DNA of 64,000 nt from contig JAVTVX010000026.1 in NCBI GenBank assembly GCA_033439265.1, positions 9,115,001-9,179,000 on the forward strand, read 5' to 3'. Numbering within the stretch: position 1 is the stretch's first letter; each line of letters starts with the position of its first letter. The translations under genes and the position numbers were made by a program. The notes under the pieces were generated by a model. That model worked only from the letters and a program-made list of their open reading frames with translations. It was not told where the DNA came from and did no database searches. This document shows positions 1 to 10,309 of this stretch, in pieces. This DNA is from Dillenia suffruticosa. Lineage: Eukaryota; Streptophyta; Magnoliopsida; Dilleniales; Dilleniaceae.

Positions 1-1217
1 TTTGATCTGGATATGTGTGTGAGCTGTATGCCTGGCTGATATGATAATATTGTTATATGCTTCCTATAGCATCCGTAGCTATCAAGGACATTTGGTAGAG
101 ACACCCCTTGTGCCCAGATACGCTTTGGCCAGAGGTATCTGCAAGATCGTCATGTATGTGGACGCACCCGGTTGACCCTCATCGGAGAGGACATGAGTAC
201 GGCTCCGTCTAGCACCAGGTGGGGCTATATAAACGGCCGACTATCTATATGTATATATATGGTATTTACGGGCTAGTTGGAGTAGCATGTAGCAAACATT
301 GGGGTAGAGAGTCATTATTTAATACTTGTATTTGGAAAAACCCCCTATGCGCCCATCCTTGGTCAAGGTAGACTATTGCCGGGGTTGTTTGATTGACCGG
401 CTCTTTATGACTTGATTTACATATTGGATACATATGTTATTTTTTTTTTGTGCCTTTAGATATGTTATTCTTGAAACAAGTTATTTTCGTACACTTGATA
501 TTGTGTTACATACTTTAACACTCCAATTCACCCTTGATATTGTAGCACGATATCAATCCCCTCACTTGCTGAGTATCCTCCCATAAATACTCACCCTTCA
601 CTTTCTTTCCCACGGGATTAGTCTTGGACCGAGGAAGAATTATTGTGAATTGTATACTTGCGACGTGGACTTAATATCACTGGGTTTGGGTATGGATATT
701 ACTATTTCTTCCGCTACGATAATTGGTGATGTCGCTGTATATTGGAGATTTTAGTTTGATCAATGTATTTATCTATTTATTTTATGGGATGACTGTATAA
801 ATTATGGATATTTATTCTTGACACTCCATAGTGACTCAGTTCACGTGCATTGAGGCACTTGTAAGTATTTAAAGTGTTAACTTGGGAATTCATTGTACAT
901 GTGTACGGAATTTAGGTCAGCTTGGTGTGGCGGCTACTCATGCTCTAGTTGGGCATGACAGTAGAGGCCTGTAGTTAGGACTGCTAGTATTTATAATAGA
1001 CTTGCGTTGTCCTGGTTGTCCATTGTGGATTGGTTGGTTGTTGTGAGGCTAGGATGGCCCATTTATTTTTGTGACAGGATGGTTGTTTAATATACAAGTT
1101 AAATTGTATCTAGAAGACCTCCAAATTATGGGAAGGTTCTGCTCGATTTTCTATAGAAATATAGTCGGCATCTAGGACAACGGGCAGTTGCTGATGACCC
1201 CGATTCGGGGCGTGACA
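1..1217 (+). repeat. 5' LTR of gypsy copy 1, 3' part only
   Basis: This matches the last 1.2 kb of the 3' LTR ending at 10309. It ends in TGACA immediately before the primer binding site region. No coding potential is expected, and the open frames in it are incidental. Confidence 0.9.
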
Positions 1218-1224
1218 GTTCGGT

Positions 1225-1237
1225 TGGTATCAGAGCA
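1225..1237 (+). promoter_or_regulatory. Primer binding site for tRNA-iMet (gypsy copy 1)
   Basis: TGGTATCAGAGCA lies 7 bases after the LTR end. It is the usual complement of the plant initiator methionine tRNA 3' end and the start of minus-strand DNA synthesis. Confidence 0.9.
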
Positions 1238-1370
1238 TCTAGATTAGAGAAAGGATAGTAATAAAAGTCTTCCCAAGTACATTTAAAAATCGTCAATGCA
1301 TTGGAGAGTTTCATACAATCATTTAAAGTCTCATACATGGTCGTAGACCACTAACTTCATTCATTTTAGG

Positions 1371-1395
1371 GGGTTAGTTACTATGTAACTAACCC
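1371..1395 (+). promoter_or_regulatory. Leader stem-loop of gypsy copy 1
   Basis: Perfect 11-bp stem GGGTTAGTTAC / GTAACTAACCC with loop TAT, directly after a polypurine-like TTTTAGGGGG. Copies 2 and 3 carry an equivalent hairpin at the same leader position. Function is unknown; an RNA packaging or dimerisation element is one possibility. Confidence 0.6.
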
Positions 1396-1458
1396 TAATT
1401 TTTAAATCATGTCAAACTCTAGAGTTATATCTAATGAAAATTCTCTCTTTGTAAAATT

Positions 1459-2954
1459 AGGCCGCCTAGACGCGATAGACCAACGGGACGAGGAGTTAGA
1501 CTCGCGCACCCGAGACTCCTCAAGTGCCTGACCCTTCGAGGGAACCTAAGACCCTTGGAGTGCCTGAGGCTGCTTCCTCTTCACGGGAGCCCTCTGCAGT
1601 GCCTACTCGGCCAGCTGCTCCAGCCGAGGTTCCACCACCATCCCTCGAGACGTTTAGGCAGGTGTATGAGTGGTACACCTCCCACGGAGTTCAGATGCCA
1701 CCCCCACCTCCATCGACAGCAGTGCTGACTCCTATGGCCGTGCCACCTCCACCAGTACCGATGGCCGCACCGACTCCTACGGCCGTGCCACCTTCAATTG
1801 TACCAGATCAGCCCCCAGTTGTTGGTCCTTCCACTGTTTTAGGACCTAGTGACACTACCTCCTCCACTTTGAGGCATATTCACGAGCTGACCCAGTTAGT
1901 GAAGGAGGCGAGATAGTTAGGCTGCATGGAGTTCACAGGAACGGGTTATCCCACAGCAGCGAAGCACTGGATCAACCGCACCCGTAGAATTTTGACTGAT
2001 CTGGGGTTGAGCGAGGACTACCGGCTTCGGATAGCAGAGAGACTCTTGGATGGTGACGCCCTCACTTGGTATGAGGCGATTTGTGATGATGCTACCGAGC
2101 TGTTGCGATGGGAGGACTTCCTGCTGGAGTTTGATCGCAGGTACTTCTATGAGTTCTAGCAGGACTGCAAAAGGGCAGAGTTTCTGCACTTGTGGTAGGG
2201 AACCAGGATGGTGACAGAGTATGAGGCGGAGTTGAGGCGACTAGCCGCTTTCATTCCAGACTTGGCTACACCGAAACAGCTGCAGTTCAAGTTTGAGAAT
2301 GGCCTTAACTTGAACATCAGGAGGTATATGACAATGACTCCTAGTCTCTCCTTTGCGAAGATCATGGACTCAGCACTTAGGGCGGAGGAGATTGTCTATG
2401 CTGAGGGCAGACAACAGGAGTACAGAGAGCAAAAGAAGAAGAAATCTGGGGCTTCTTCGAGCCAGGACTCGAAGAAGGGCAGAACTTCAGGATATTAGGG
2501 AGGCTCTTCTCAGCCAAGACAGGCACATACTGGGCAGGAATCACGATCCCAAGAATTCAGAGCACCGGCCCCTAGTGCCACTACTCAACCTTCAGATCAG
2601 CGACACCTATTTTGCCGTCGATGTGGTAGACACTACCCTTTTGGAGAGTGTAGGATGCCCGTTACATGCTTCCGGTATGGAAAGCTAGGGCACATCAGGA
2701 GCGTCTACCCTGAGTTGGTATTTAGAGGTCAGATAGCTTCAGGACACTCGAGTGTTCCCCGAGGAGGATAGCAAGGAGCGCCTGCACACTCGAGTCACAC
2801 CGCTCCACGGATAGCAGCCGGGAGCAACACGGTACCAGGACCATTCCGATAGCAGTAGAGGACACAGGCCCGTGTATACTTAATGACGCAGGAGGATGCT
2901 TAGGCGAGTCCTGACGTGATTATTGGTGCTCCTCCCACTGATCCCCATGTTTAG
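1459..2954 (+). pseudogene. gag of gypsy copy 1, broken
   Basis: Capsid-like polyprotein that would coat the element's RNA. The start is placed by alignment with copy 3; here the codon reads AGG, so the ATG is lost. The N-terminal part is proline-rich (around 1524-1850). The capsid region follows (1926-2498) with the motif HWINRTRRILTDLGL. The nucleocapsid part near 2610-2710 has a first knuckle beginning CRRC and a second of the form CFRYGKLGHIRS, in which expected cysteines are tyrosine. In-frame stops interrupt it at 1914, 2157 and several later sites, mostly TAG where relatives have CAG. The frame ends in TAG at 2952-2954, just inside the putative intron. Not functional. Confidence 0.85.
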
Positions 2955-3039
2955 AGATTTTTTTATGTACCTTCTTTTGAGTATCATCATTAGTTAAAGC
3001 CTTAGAGGCTTAAATATATTGGTATGTACATACATTTTG

Positions 3040-3070
<31 letters not shown>

Positions 3071-3122
3071 AGTATATATCTTTCCATATTTATCAACAGA
3101 TCTTTTTATTTTCTCACAATAG
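2926..3122 (+). other. Putative gag/pol intron of gypsy copy 1 (197 nt)
   Basis: The segment begins GTGCTC and ends TTCTCACAATAG after a strong T-rich tract, with a (TA)n run at about 3041-3067 and stop codons in the gag frame. Its length is not a multiple of three, and only its removal puts gag in frame with the protease ORF (ATG at 3128). Homologous segments are at 24526-24747 and 35992-36204. Splicing has not been observed; this is inference. Confidence 0.55.
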
Positions 3123-3804
3123 GAGTTATGAAAATATGGGGAGTCGACACTCGTGTCCGTATTGACGCCGAGTCAAACTATTCATATGTGAAAATGTCTT
3201 TCGCCCACCAGATGGGTAGGCCCTTATCATCATTGGATGAGGTAGGTGAGAAGCGAATTAGCAGCGTTGAGATAGTGGAAAAAACTAAAGAGAAAGTAAG
3301 GGTCATCCGTGATTAGATAAAGGCCGCTCAGGATCGTCAGAAAGCTTATGCTGATAGAAGGCGGTGACCACTTGAGTTTCAGGAGGGAGATATGGTCTTC
3401 TTATGGATCTCACCCTGGAAAGAGGTGATTCGATTCAAACAGCGGTGCAAGTTGAACCCTAGGTACATTAGGCCCTTCCGTATCCTTGAGAGGGTCGAAA
3501 GTGTGGCATATTGATTGGAGCTGCCGAATGAACTCCCATGAATTCATGATGTCTTCCACGTCTCAATACTTAGGAAGTACATGCCTGATCCTTCACATGT
3601 TCTAGGGCCTCCACCAGTTGATTTGCGAGAGGACTTGAGTCAACCTGTACAGCCAGTAGCCATCCTTGATCGACAGACTAGAAAGCTGCGGAGCAAGGAG
3701 GTTCCTTTAGTCCGCATTTGTGGAGGAGTGACCAAGTCGAAGAGGAGACCTGAGAGCTTGAGGAGGCTATGAGGAGACAGTACTCCCATTTGTTTAATGC
3801 ATAG
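3123..3804 (+). pseudogene. Protease start fused to integrase C-terminus and chromodomain (gypsy copy 1)
   Basis: The frame opens with the retropepsin region; the active-site stretch is changed to IDAES where copy 2 has LIDTGS. It then jumps at 3235-3242 straight into the integrase C-terminal region (EKTKEKVRVIRD). After that come the GDMVFL motif, the PRYIRPFRILERV region, FHVSILRKY and a chromodomain-like tail (LRSKEVPLVRI) with a frameshift near 3718. The missing part corresponds to 2.7 kb of copy 2, covering most of protease, RT, RNase H and the integrase core. In-frame stops lie at 3316, 3365, 3512 and 3539. It is a junction product of a deletion, not a gene. Confidence 0.85.
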
Positions 3805-3832
3805 CCCACTTTAGTCTCGAGGACGAAACTTA

Positions 3833-3850
3833 TTTTAGGGGGTTAGAAAA
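3833..3850 (+). promoter_or_regulatory. Polypurine tract of gypsy copy 1
   Basis: TTTTAGGGGGTTAGAAAA lies directly before the 3' LTR start TGTAACAC. It would prime plus-strand DNA synthesis. A near copy of this motif precedes the leader hairpin at about 1364. Confidence 0.75.
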
Positions 3851-5029
3851 TGTAACACAAACATACGGTGTATTGTATATTATACTTTTCATTATTCCAT
3901 ATATGATACATTTTCTTATTTATATAGAAAAAAATCACTCAGAAATTTTTCCGAGCCAAAATGTCTTAAAAGAATTTTGGGCACAGGGCTGGGGGCTAAA
4001 AAGGGACCTTTCCGACCCATCTTGAAATCTACCCATGCGAAATTTCTAAAATTTTGCCTAGAAACCTAATTTAGACTAACTAATGATTTTCACCGGTCAA
4101 AATGAGATTTTGAGAAATTTGTCAAAACTCACCCGGTTGGATAGGAATTGACACTACCAAGCTAAAATGAAACACATACGTGCAAAATTGATGCCGTGTG
4201 GTTTACATGTGCCAAATTCACTTTAAAAGTGAATGCCTAAGACAGAAAATCAAAATTTAAGTCGTAGCATAAAATTTCTCGGTACTCTAGATTTTTACCT
4301 AAAAGACCCTAAATTTGTAAGCCAGATCAAAATTTGCCAGAGCAGGTCTCATTTTCACTCGGGACAAACACTACAAAAAAACAGTCTTTTAGCCACAAAT
4401 TTAGCGATGAAAATTTTAAAAAAATTCGTCGCTAAAAACATTAGCGATGGATTTAGCGACGAAAAATTTTTCATCGCTAATAACGCGTCGTAAAAATTTA
4501 GCGACGAAAATTAGAAATCCGTCGCTAAATTTAGCGACGAAAATTGAAATTCGTCGCTAAATTTAGCGACAAATAATTTTTCATCGCTAAAATTCGTCAC
4601 AAACTTTAGTGACGAAAAATTATCCGTCGCTAAATTAGCGACATAAAAAAAATCCGTTGCTAAATTTAGTGACGAAAATCTAAAATTCGTCGCTAAATTT
4701 AGCGACATATAATTTTTGTCACTAAAATCCGTCACTAATTTAGAGAAAAAAAATCTGTAATAATAAAAAAATCAGTCGCTAAATTCAGTGACGGATTTGG
4801 AATCCGTCGCAAAAATCCGTCGCTAAATTCAGCGACAGATTCAAATCCGTCACTAATTTCAAATTCCGTCAAATGAAATGTTCAGGACGGCACGTGTCAC
4901 CCGAGTGCCACCCTTGCCTACCCGAGCCCGCCCGCCCGCCCGAGCGCCCGAGCACGTGCCACCTAAGCCAGCACCCCGTACCCCGTGCAGGCACTCTTAA
5001 TTGCTGGAAAATGCCTTCTGCCTCCACCT

Positions 5030-5104
5030 TGGTTCGAACTCCGAACTCCGCACTCCTCCGAACTCTGCATGTAACCTGTAAACCACCGAGCCAAATATAT
5101 TATT
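5030..5104 (-). repeat. tRNA-like (SINE-head-like) module in CACTA 1, left
   Basis: Read on the minus strand it has a box A-like TGGCTCGGTGGTTTAC and, after a suitable gap, a box B-like GGAGTTCGAACC. This is the internal pol III promoter arrangement of tRNA genes and plant SINE heads. A full cloverleaf is not apparent. Confidence 0.45.
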
Positions 5105-5679
5105 ATGATATAGATTTCTTTTTTATTATTTATTATCTTTATTTCACATTTTTCTAATAATAATAAAATAATATATAATAATAATTTAAAATAATAAATA
5201 TAATAACTTTTTTTATTTATACCACCCACCTAAATAATATTAATTAAAAATAATAAATATGATAATTTTTAATAAAATAAAAAATAATAAAATACTAATT
5301 TAAAATAAAATAATAAATTAATTAAAAAATATGTTTATATTATATTTTGATTTCTTCTTTTTTCTTTTATCTTATTATCTTATTATTTTTTTAATTTTTA
5401 TTTTATTTTTTTAATCCATAATTTAAAAATGGATTACAATATCTCAAAACTATAAAATTATAATTATCAATAAATTATAATATATTAATAATTTAAAAAA
5501 TCTATATATTTAATTACAAAATATTTTTATTCGTTATAATAAAATTATTATATATTATAATAAAATTATTATATATAAGAAATGAGAATAGAAAGAAAAA
5601 AAAAACCCAAAAATAGAGATAAGGGAAAAAAAAGTGAGAATAGAAAACAAAGAGGAGGAAGAAAATCACACAACAACAC

Positions 5680-5755
5680 CCGTGGTGCAGTGGTAACATA
5701 GCTTCGAGGTCGAGGTCCAAGTCCAAAATTCGAAACCCCTCAACTACACTTCAAC
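5680..5755 (+). repeat. tRNA-like (SINE-head-like) module in CACTA 1, right
   Basis: Box A-like GTGGTGCAGTGGTAAC followed by box B-like ATTCGAAACCCC, then the GC-rich block at 5777. It mirrors the module at 5030-5104 on the other strand. Confidence 0.5.
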
Positions 5756-8700
5756 TATAGATTTATTTATATTTTTTGTGGCACGCCCCAGCACGCACGG
5801 GCGCCCAGCCAGGCGCGCGCAGGGCGCGGGCTCCCAGGCAGGCAGGCGCCCGTGCGTGCATGGGCCGGCGTCCGCGCAAGTTCAGATTAATATTTAATTA
5901 AAAAATTTATATTATTAAATAAAATAATACAAATAAAATAAAATTACCTATACAATAATAAAAAATATTAAATCAAAAAAAAAAGAAAAAAAATAATAAA
6001 TTAATTAAAATATATATAATTTAAATAAAATAAAATATATGGTTTTTTTTAAGAATTAAGAAATATAATATAATAAAATAAAATGTAAATTAAAATATTA
6101 TAAAATAATAATATGATTTGTTAATATAAAATAATAAAATAAAATAAAATTATAATTAAAAGAAGATAAAATTCAGCGACGGATTTGGAATCCGTCGTTG
6201 AAATTAAAATAAAAATAAAACAAAATTCTAATTATTCAGCAACGGATTTGGAATCCGTCGCTGAATCAGTCACGGATTTGGAAATCCGTCGCTAAATTAA
6301 ATTCGGTTGTTAAATTAATTTTTTAATTTAAATATTATATTAATATTTTATTTTATTTAATTATATATAAAAAACCTATTTAGCGATGGATTTCGAATCC
6401 GTCACTGAATCAGCCACGGATTTAGAAATCCGTCACTAAACCGTGGTTGTTAAATTAATTTTTTAATTTAAATATTATATTAATATTTTATTTTATTTTA
6501 TTTTATTATATATAAAAAACTTATTTAGCGACGAAATTTGCAACGAAAAATTCTTTTTGTCGCCAATTAGCGACGAATTTAGTCACGAAAATTTTTTCGT
6601 CACTAATTAGCGACGAATTTAGCCATGAAAATTTTTTCGTCACTAATTAGCGACGAATTTTACTACGAATGATGTGTCCGTCGCTAATTTAGCCACGACT
6701 TCCTTTTCGTTACAAATTTTGTGACAAATTAGCGACGAAAATGTTTTTGACACAAAATTCGTCGCAAAATAGCGACGAATTTTTTCCGTAACGAAAATCC
6801 GTGGCTAAAACCGTATTTTTTTGTAGTGAAATTTCGTTGAACTCAGCACACAATTCTGAGTTCATAGGTGAATTTTATAAATTTTTGAGTCAAGATGAAA
6901 TTTTGACCGATCAAAGGGCTTGTGAGTAATTATGGGTCAAAGGGCTTATTTGTAAATAATAAAAATTTGGAAAAATAATGAAATATGTAAGAATTAATGT
7001 TGGAATGTGTGGAATAAATAGAGGGCTAGGATCAATTGTGGAAAAAAAAAATCAAGATTTCATGTGAGCCCTTGGATCAAAAAGTAGTGTTAGCACCCTA
7101 GCCATTTTTGTTGACTTTTGTGACATGCTTGTGACATGTAACCCTAAAATGGATGGTTGGGATTAAGTCTTTGAAGAATGATCAAGGGCCAAGATTTATA
7201 AAGGGGTTTTTTTTTATTATTAAATGGAATTGGAATAAAAAATAATTATATTTGGCTTTTCAACTCCTCTCAAAAATGTGAATGCCTAAGGAAATAAGGA
7301 AAACTCTTCATCTCCATTTCTCTCTTCCATGGCCGTGAGTCACTTGAAGAGGAAGCGTGATTCTTCCAAACAACCACCCCATTTTTTTCATAGATCATCA
7401 TCATTCAAACCCTAGCCTAACATATTCAAAAATTGGGGTAAAAGAAGAACTCTAGCTTGGTGGATCTAAAGAGACCAAAGGTTCCAAAAAGAGAAGGCAA
7501 TGCAACTTTTCTTCAAGTTCCAACCAAAGATCCTAGGTAAAAAAGTATCATCCTTCTCTAGTGAATAACATATGTTGATTTGGAGTGAAAATGAGATGTG
7601 TAACATGTTGCTCTAGGAGGGCCCAAAACAAGGAGCAAGGGAGGAAGAAAGACACTTTGGAGGAGAGGATTTCTTGGGGAGTCAAGCACAAGTTCTAAGG
7701 TAAGGAAAATTCTGCACTATTGCTGGAGTTTGAGAACTTTTCTTTTGATGTGAAAATGAGTTGATTTTAGGTTAGTTTAGGTATTAGTATTAAAAATCAA
7801 GCAAATGCCATCCTGTTGTGTGCATAATTTTTCAACATGTATAATGTGTGTCATAAATTTGGATGAGAAACCATGTCATTTTGTGTGCAGAGGATTTTAG
7901 AACATTGGACATGAACATGAATGATTTTTGGGGTGTTTAGAAGTATTAAAATGTAGGATTTTTATGCTAGTACGTGTACAAAAATTTGGCATGAAGTAAA
8001 GTGTGTACATATGTGTGTTAATGCATAAAAGAGAGTAGGAATGAGTGCAGAATTTTCTGCACTAAAGGAGACAAAAAATGGAGGTCATTTGGCATGTGAA
8101 AATGTGGTAAAAATGTAAGGCAATTGGAGTTCAAATGTGAGCAGATTTTTGTGGTGCATTAGTGACCATATACATATAAAATTTAGGGCATGAGCATGAG
8201 AAGTTATGTGTATATGCATGCTGATTGTTGAGGTGAAAGTTGTGACCCTATATATGTGCACTGCCTTGGCCAAGTACATTGAGGGAACCCAAGCATAGCA
8301 TGTTGTTAGGAGTATTGGGAATGGTGTTTAATAAACAAAATGAAGGCTTTATAAGGATGTATGATTGTGTGTTCATGAATGAAAATGTGTAAATGATAAA
8401 ATTGTACAAGAGCATGTGTGAGTATGCATATATGACAGATGTATGCTATGGTGTTGCATTTGATAGATGAATGATGAATTTGATGGTTAATAGCATTTTG
8501 GTTTTAGTTTGAGTTGGGTGTTTTCATGGTGTGTACCCCATGTTGCCATTTTGATGATTTAGAGAAGACATTGGAGATGTGAATGATGATATTAATAGTT
8601 GATGTTAGCATCGCATTCATTGCGTTGGGTACCTCTGACAATGTGAGGCTAGAGTTGTTATTTGGATAGTTGAAAGGGATAGTTAAAATGTGACATTTAA

Positions 8701-10309
8701 TTTCCAAATGTTATAACACTTTCAATGTGTTATGTGTAAACTTTTTATTGTAGTGATATAGCGCTTGATCGTTCGAGGGGATTCGTTTGCTAGTTGTGGA
8801 GCATTCATGGGTGTGACGTACCTTACAACCTACAGTGAGTGGGACTTTAACGTTCGCTATTAATTGAAAAACATGTTTTAAAAATGCTTTTCAATGACAT
8901 GATTCTACAAATATATGATTATTAGAACTTTCGAATATTTTTTGAAATATTTTATGATCATTGGAGTGTCCCACCTCTTAATTTGCTGGATATGCATCCA
9001 CGCTTTAACAAGTTAATATTGTGCCATCCTTTGACAAATTGTCATGTTGTAATATTTCCATTCTATTGGCACACGGTTTTATGTGATTTTGATCTGGATA
9101 TCTGTGTGGGCTGCATGCCCGGCTGATATGATAGTATTGTTATATGCTTCCTATATCATCCGTAGCTACAAAGGACATTTGGTAGAGGCACCCATTGTGC
9201 CCGGATACGCTTTGGCCAGAGGTATCCGCCAAATCGTCATGTGTGTGGACGCACCCAGTTGACCCTCATCGGAGAGGACGTGAGTATGGCTCCGTCTAGC
9301 ACCGGATGGGGCTCCATACACGGCCGACTATCTATATGTATATATATATGATATTTACGAGCTAGTTGGCGTAGCCTGTAGCCAACATTAAGACAGAGAG
9401 CCATTATTTAATACTTGCATTTGGAAAAACCCTCTATGCGCCCGTCCTTGGTTGAGGTAGACCATTGCCGGGGTTGTTTGAATAGCCGGCTCTTTATGAC
9501 TTGATTTACATATTGGATGCATATGTTTTTTTTTGTGTCTTGAGATATGTTATTCTTGAAACAGCATATTATTTTTACACACTTGATATTGTGTTACATG
9601 CTTTAACACTCCAAGTTCACCCTCGATATGGATAGCACGATGTCAATACCCTCAGTTGTTGAGTATCCTCCCTTAGATACTCACCCATCACTTTCTTTCC
9701 TACAAGATTAGTCTTGGACCGAGGAAGAATTATTGTGAATTGCATACTTGAGACGTGGACTTGATATCACTGGGCTTGGGGTATGGATATTATCATTTCT
9801 TTCGCTATGGTGATTGGTGATGTCACTGAATATTGGAGATTTTAGTTTGATCAATGTATTTATCTATTTATTTTATGGGATGACTGTATAAATTATGGAT
9901 ATTTATTCGTGAAACTCTCATAGTGAGTCAGTTCAAGTACATTGAGGCACTTGTAAGTATTTAAAGTGTTAACTTGGGAATTCATTGTACATGTGTATGG
10001 AATTTAGTTCAGCTTGGTGTGGCTGCTGCTCATGCTCTAGTTGGGTATGACAATAGAGGCCTGTAGCTAAGACTGCTAGTATTTATAATAGCCTTACGTT
10101 GTCCTCGTTGTCCACTGTGGATTGGTTGGTCATTGTGAGGCCGGGATGACCCATTTATTTTTGTGATAGGATAGTTGTTTAATATACAGGTTAAATTGTA
10201 TCTAGGAGACCTCCAAATTATGGGGAGGTTCTGCCCGATTTTCTGTTGAAATGTAGTCGGCATCCAGGACAACGGACGGCTGCTCATGACCTCGGTTCGA
10301 GGTGTGATA

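Larger units (their letters stand above)
4369..6828. mobile_element. Non-autonomous CACTA (En/Spm) element, 2,460 bp
   Basis: Terminal inverted repeats CACTACAAAAAAAC... and ...GTATTTTTTTGTAGTG, flanked by the 3-bp target duplication AAA (4366-4368 and 6829-6831). Subterminal arrays of TTTAGCGACGAAAATT-type units in both orientations fill 4400-4870 and about 6165-6815; such arrays are the expected transposase binding sites. The centre has no transposase. It has GC-rich blocks (4885-5000, 5777-5880), very AT-rich DNA and two tRNA-like modules facing outward. The open frames inside it are low-complexity artefacts. Confidence 0.93.
1..10309 (+). mobile_element. Ty3/gypsy chromovirus (Tekay-like), copy 1, deletion derivative
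   Basis: LTR retrotransposon whose 5' LTR starts before the window. Order: partial 5' LTR (1-1217), primer binding site (1225), leader hairpin, gag, putative intron, a fused protease/integrase-C-terminus remnant, polypurine tract, 3' LTR (3851-10309). The two LTRs align over the visible part; compare the text at 1-60 with that at 9088-9147. A CACTA element sits in the 3' LTR. Reverse transcriptase, RNase H and the integrase core are missing, so this copy could move only with proteins from another copy. It is inserted in another LTR of the same superfamily: the flank GTGAG at 10310 continues into that LTR. The second target duplication lies outside the window. Tekay assignment rests on the chromodomain-like C-terminus and is family knowledge, not a search result. 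Confidence 0.9.
3851..10309 (+). repeat. 3' LTR of gypsy copy 1 (about 4.0 kb plus CACTA insertion)
   Basis: Starts TGTAACAC and ends TGATA, against TGACA in the 5' copy. Without the 2,460-bp CACTA and its AAA duplication it is about 3,996 bp, close to the 3,931 bp of copy 3's LTR, with which it shares its start. Between 6832 and 10309 I see no gene, only LTR sequence. The last 1.2 kb (9090-10309) is the part shared most widely among all gypsy LTRs in the window. Confidence 0.88.

Noticed and set aside
4400..4860. CRISPR-like regular repeats (TTTAGCGACGAAAATT)
   Set aside because: Units are degenerate, in both orientations and without constant spacers; they are CACTA subterminal repeats in plant DNA.
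4963..5726. Hydrophobic small frames in the AT-rich core of CACTA 1
   Set aside because: Poly-Ile/Tyr/Phe translation of AT repeats; no start context or homology.
5680..5755. Functional tRNA gene
   Set aside because: Box A/B-like motifs only; no acceptor stem pairing or anticodon arm could be made out.
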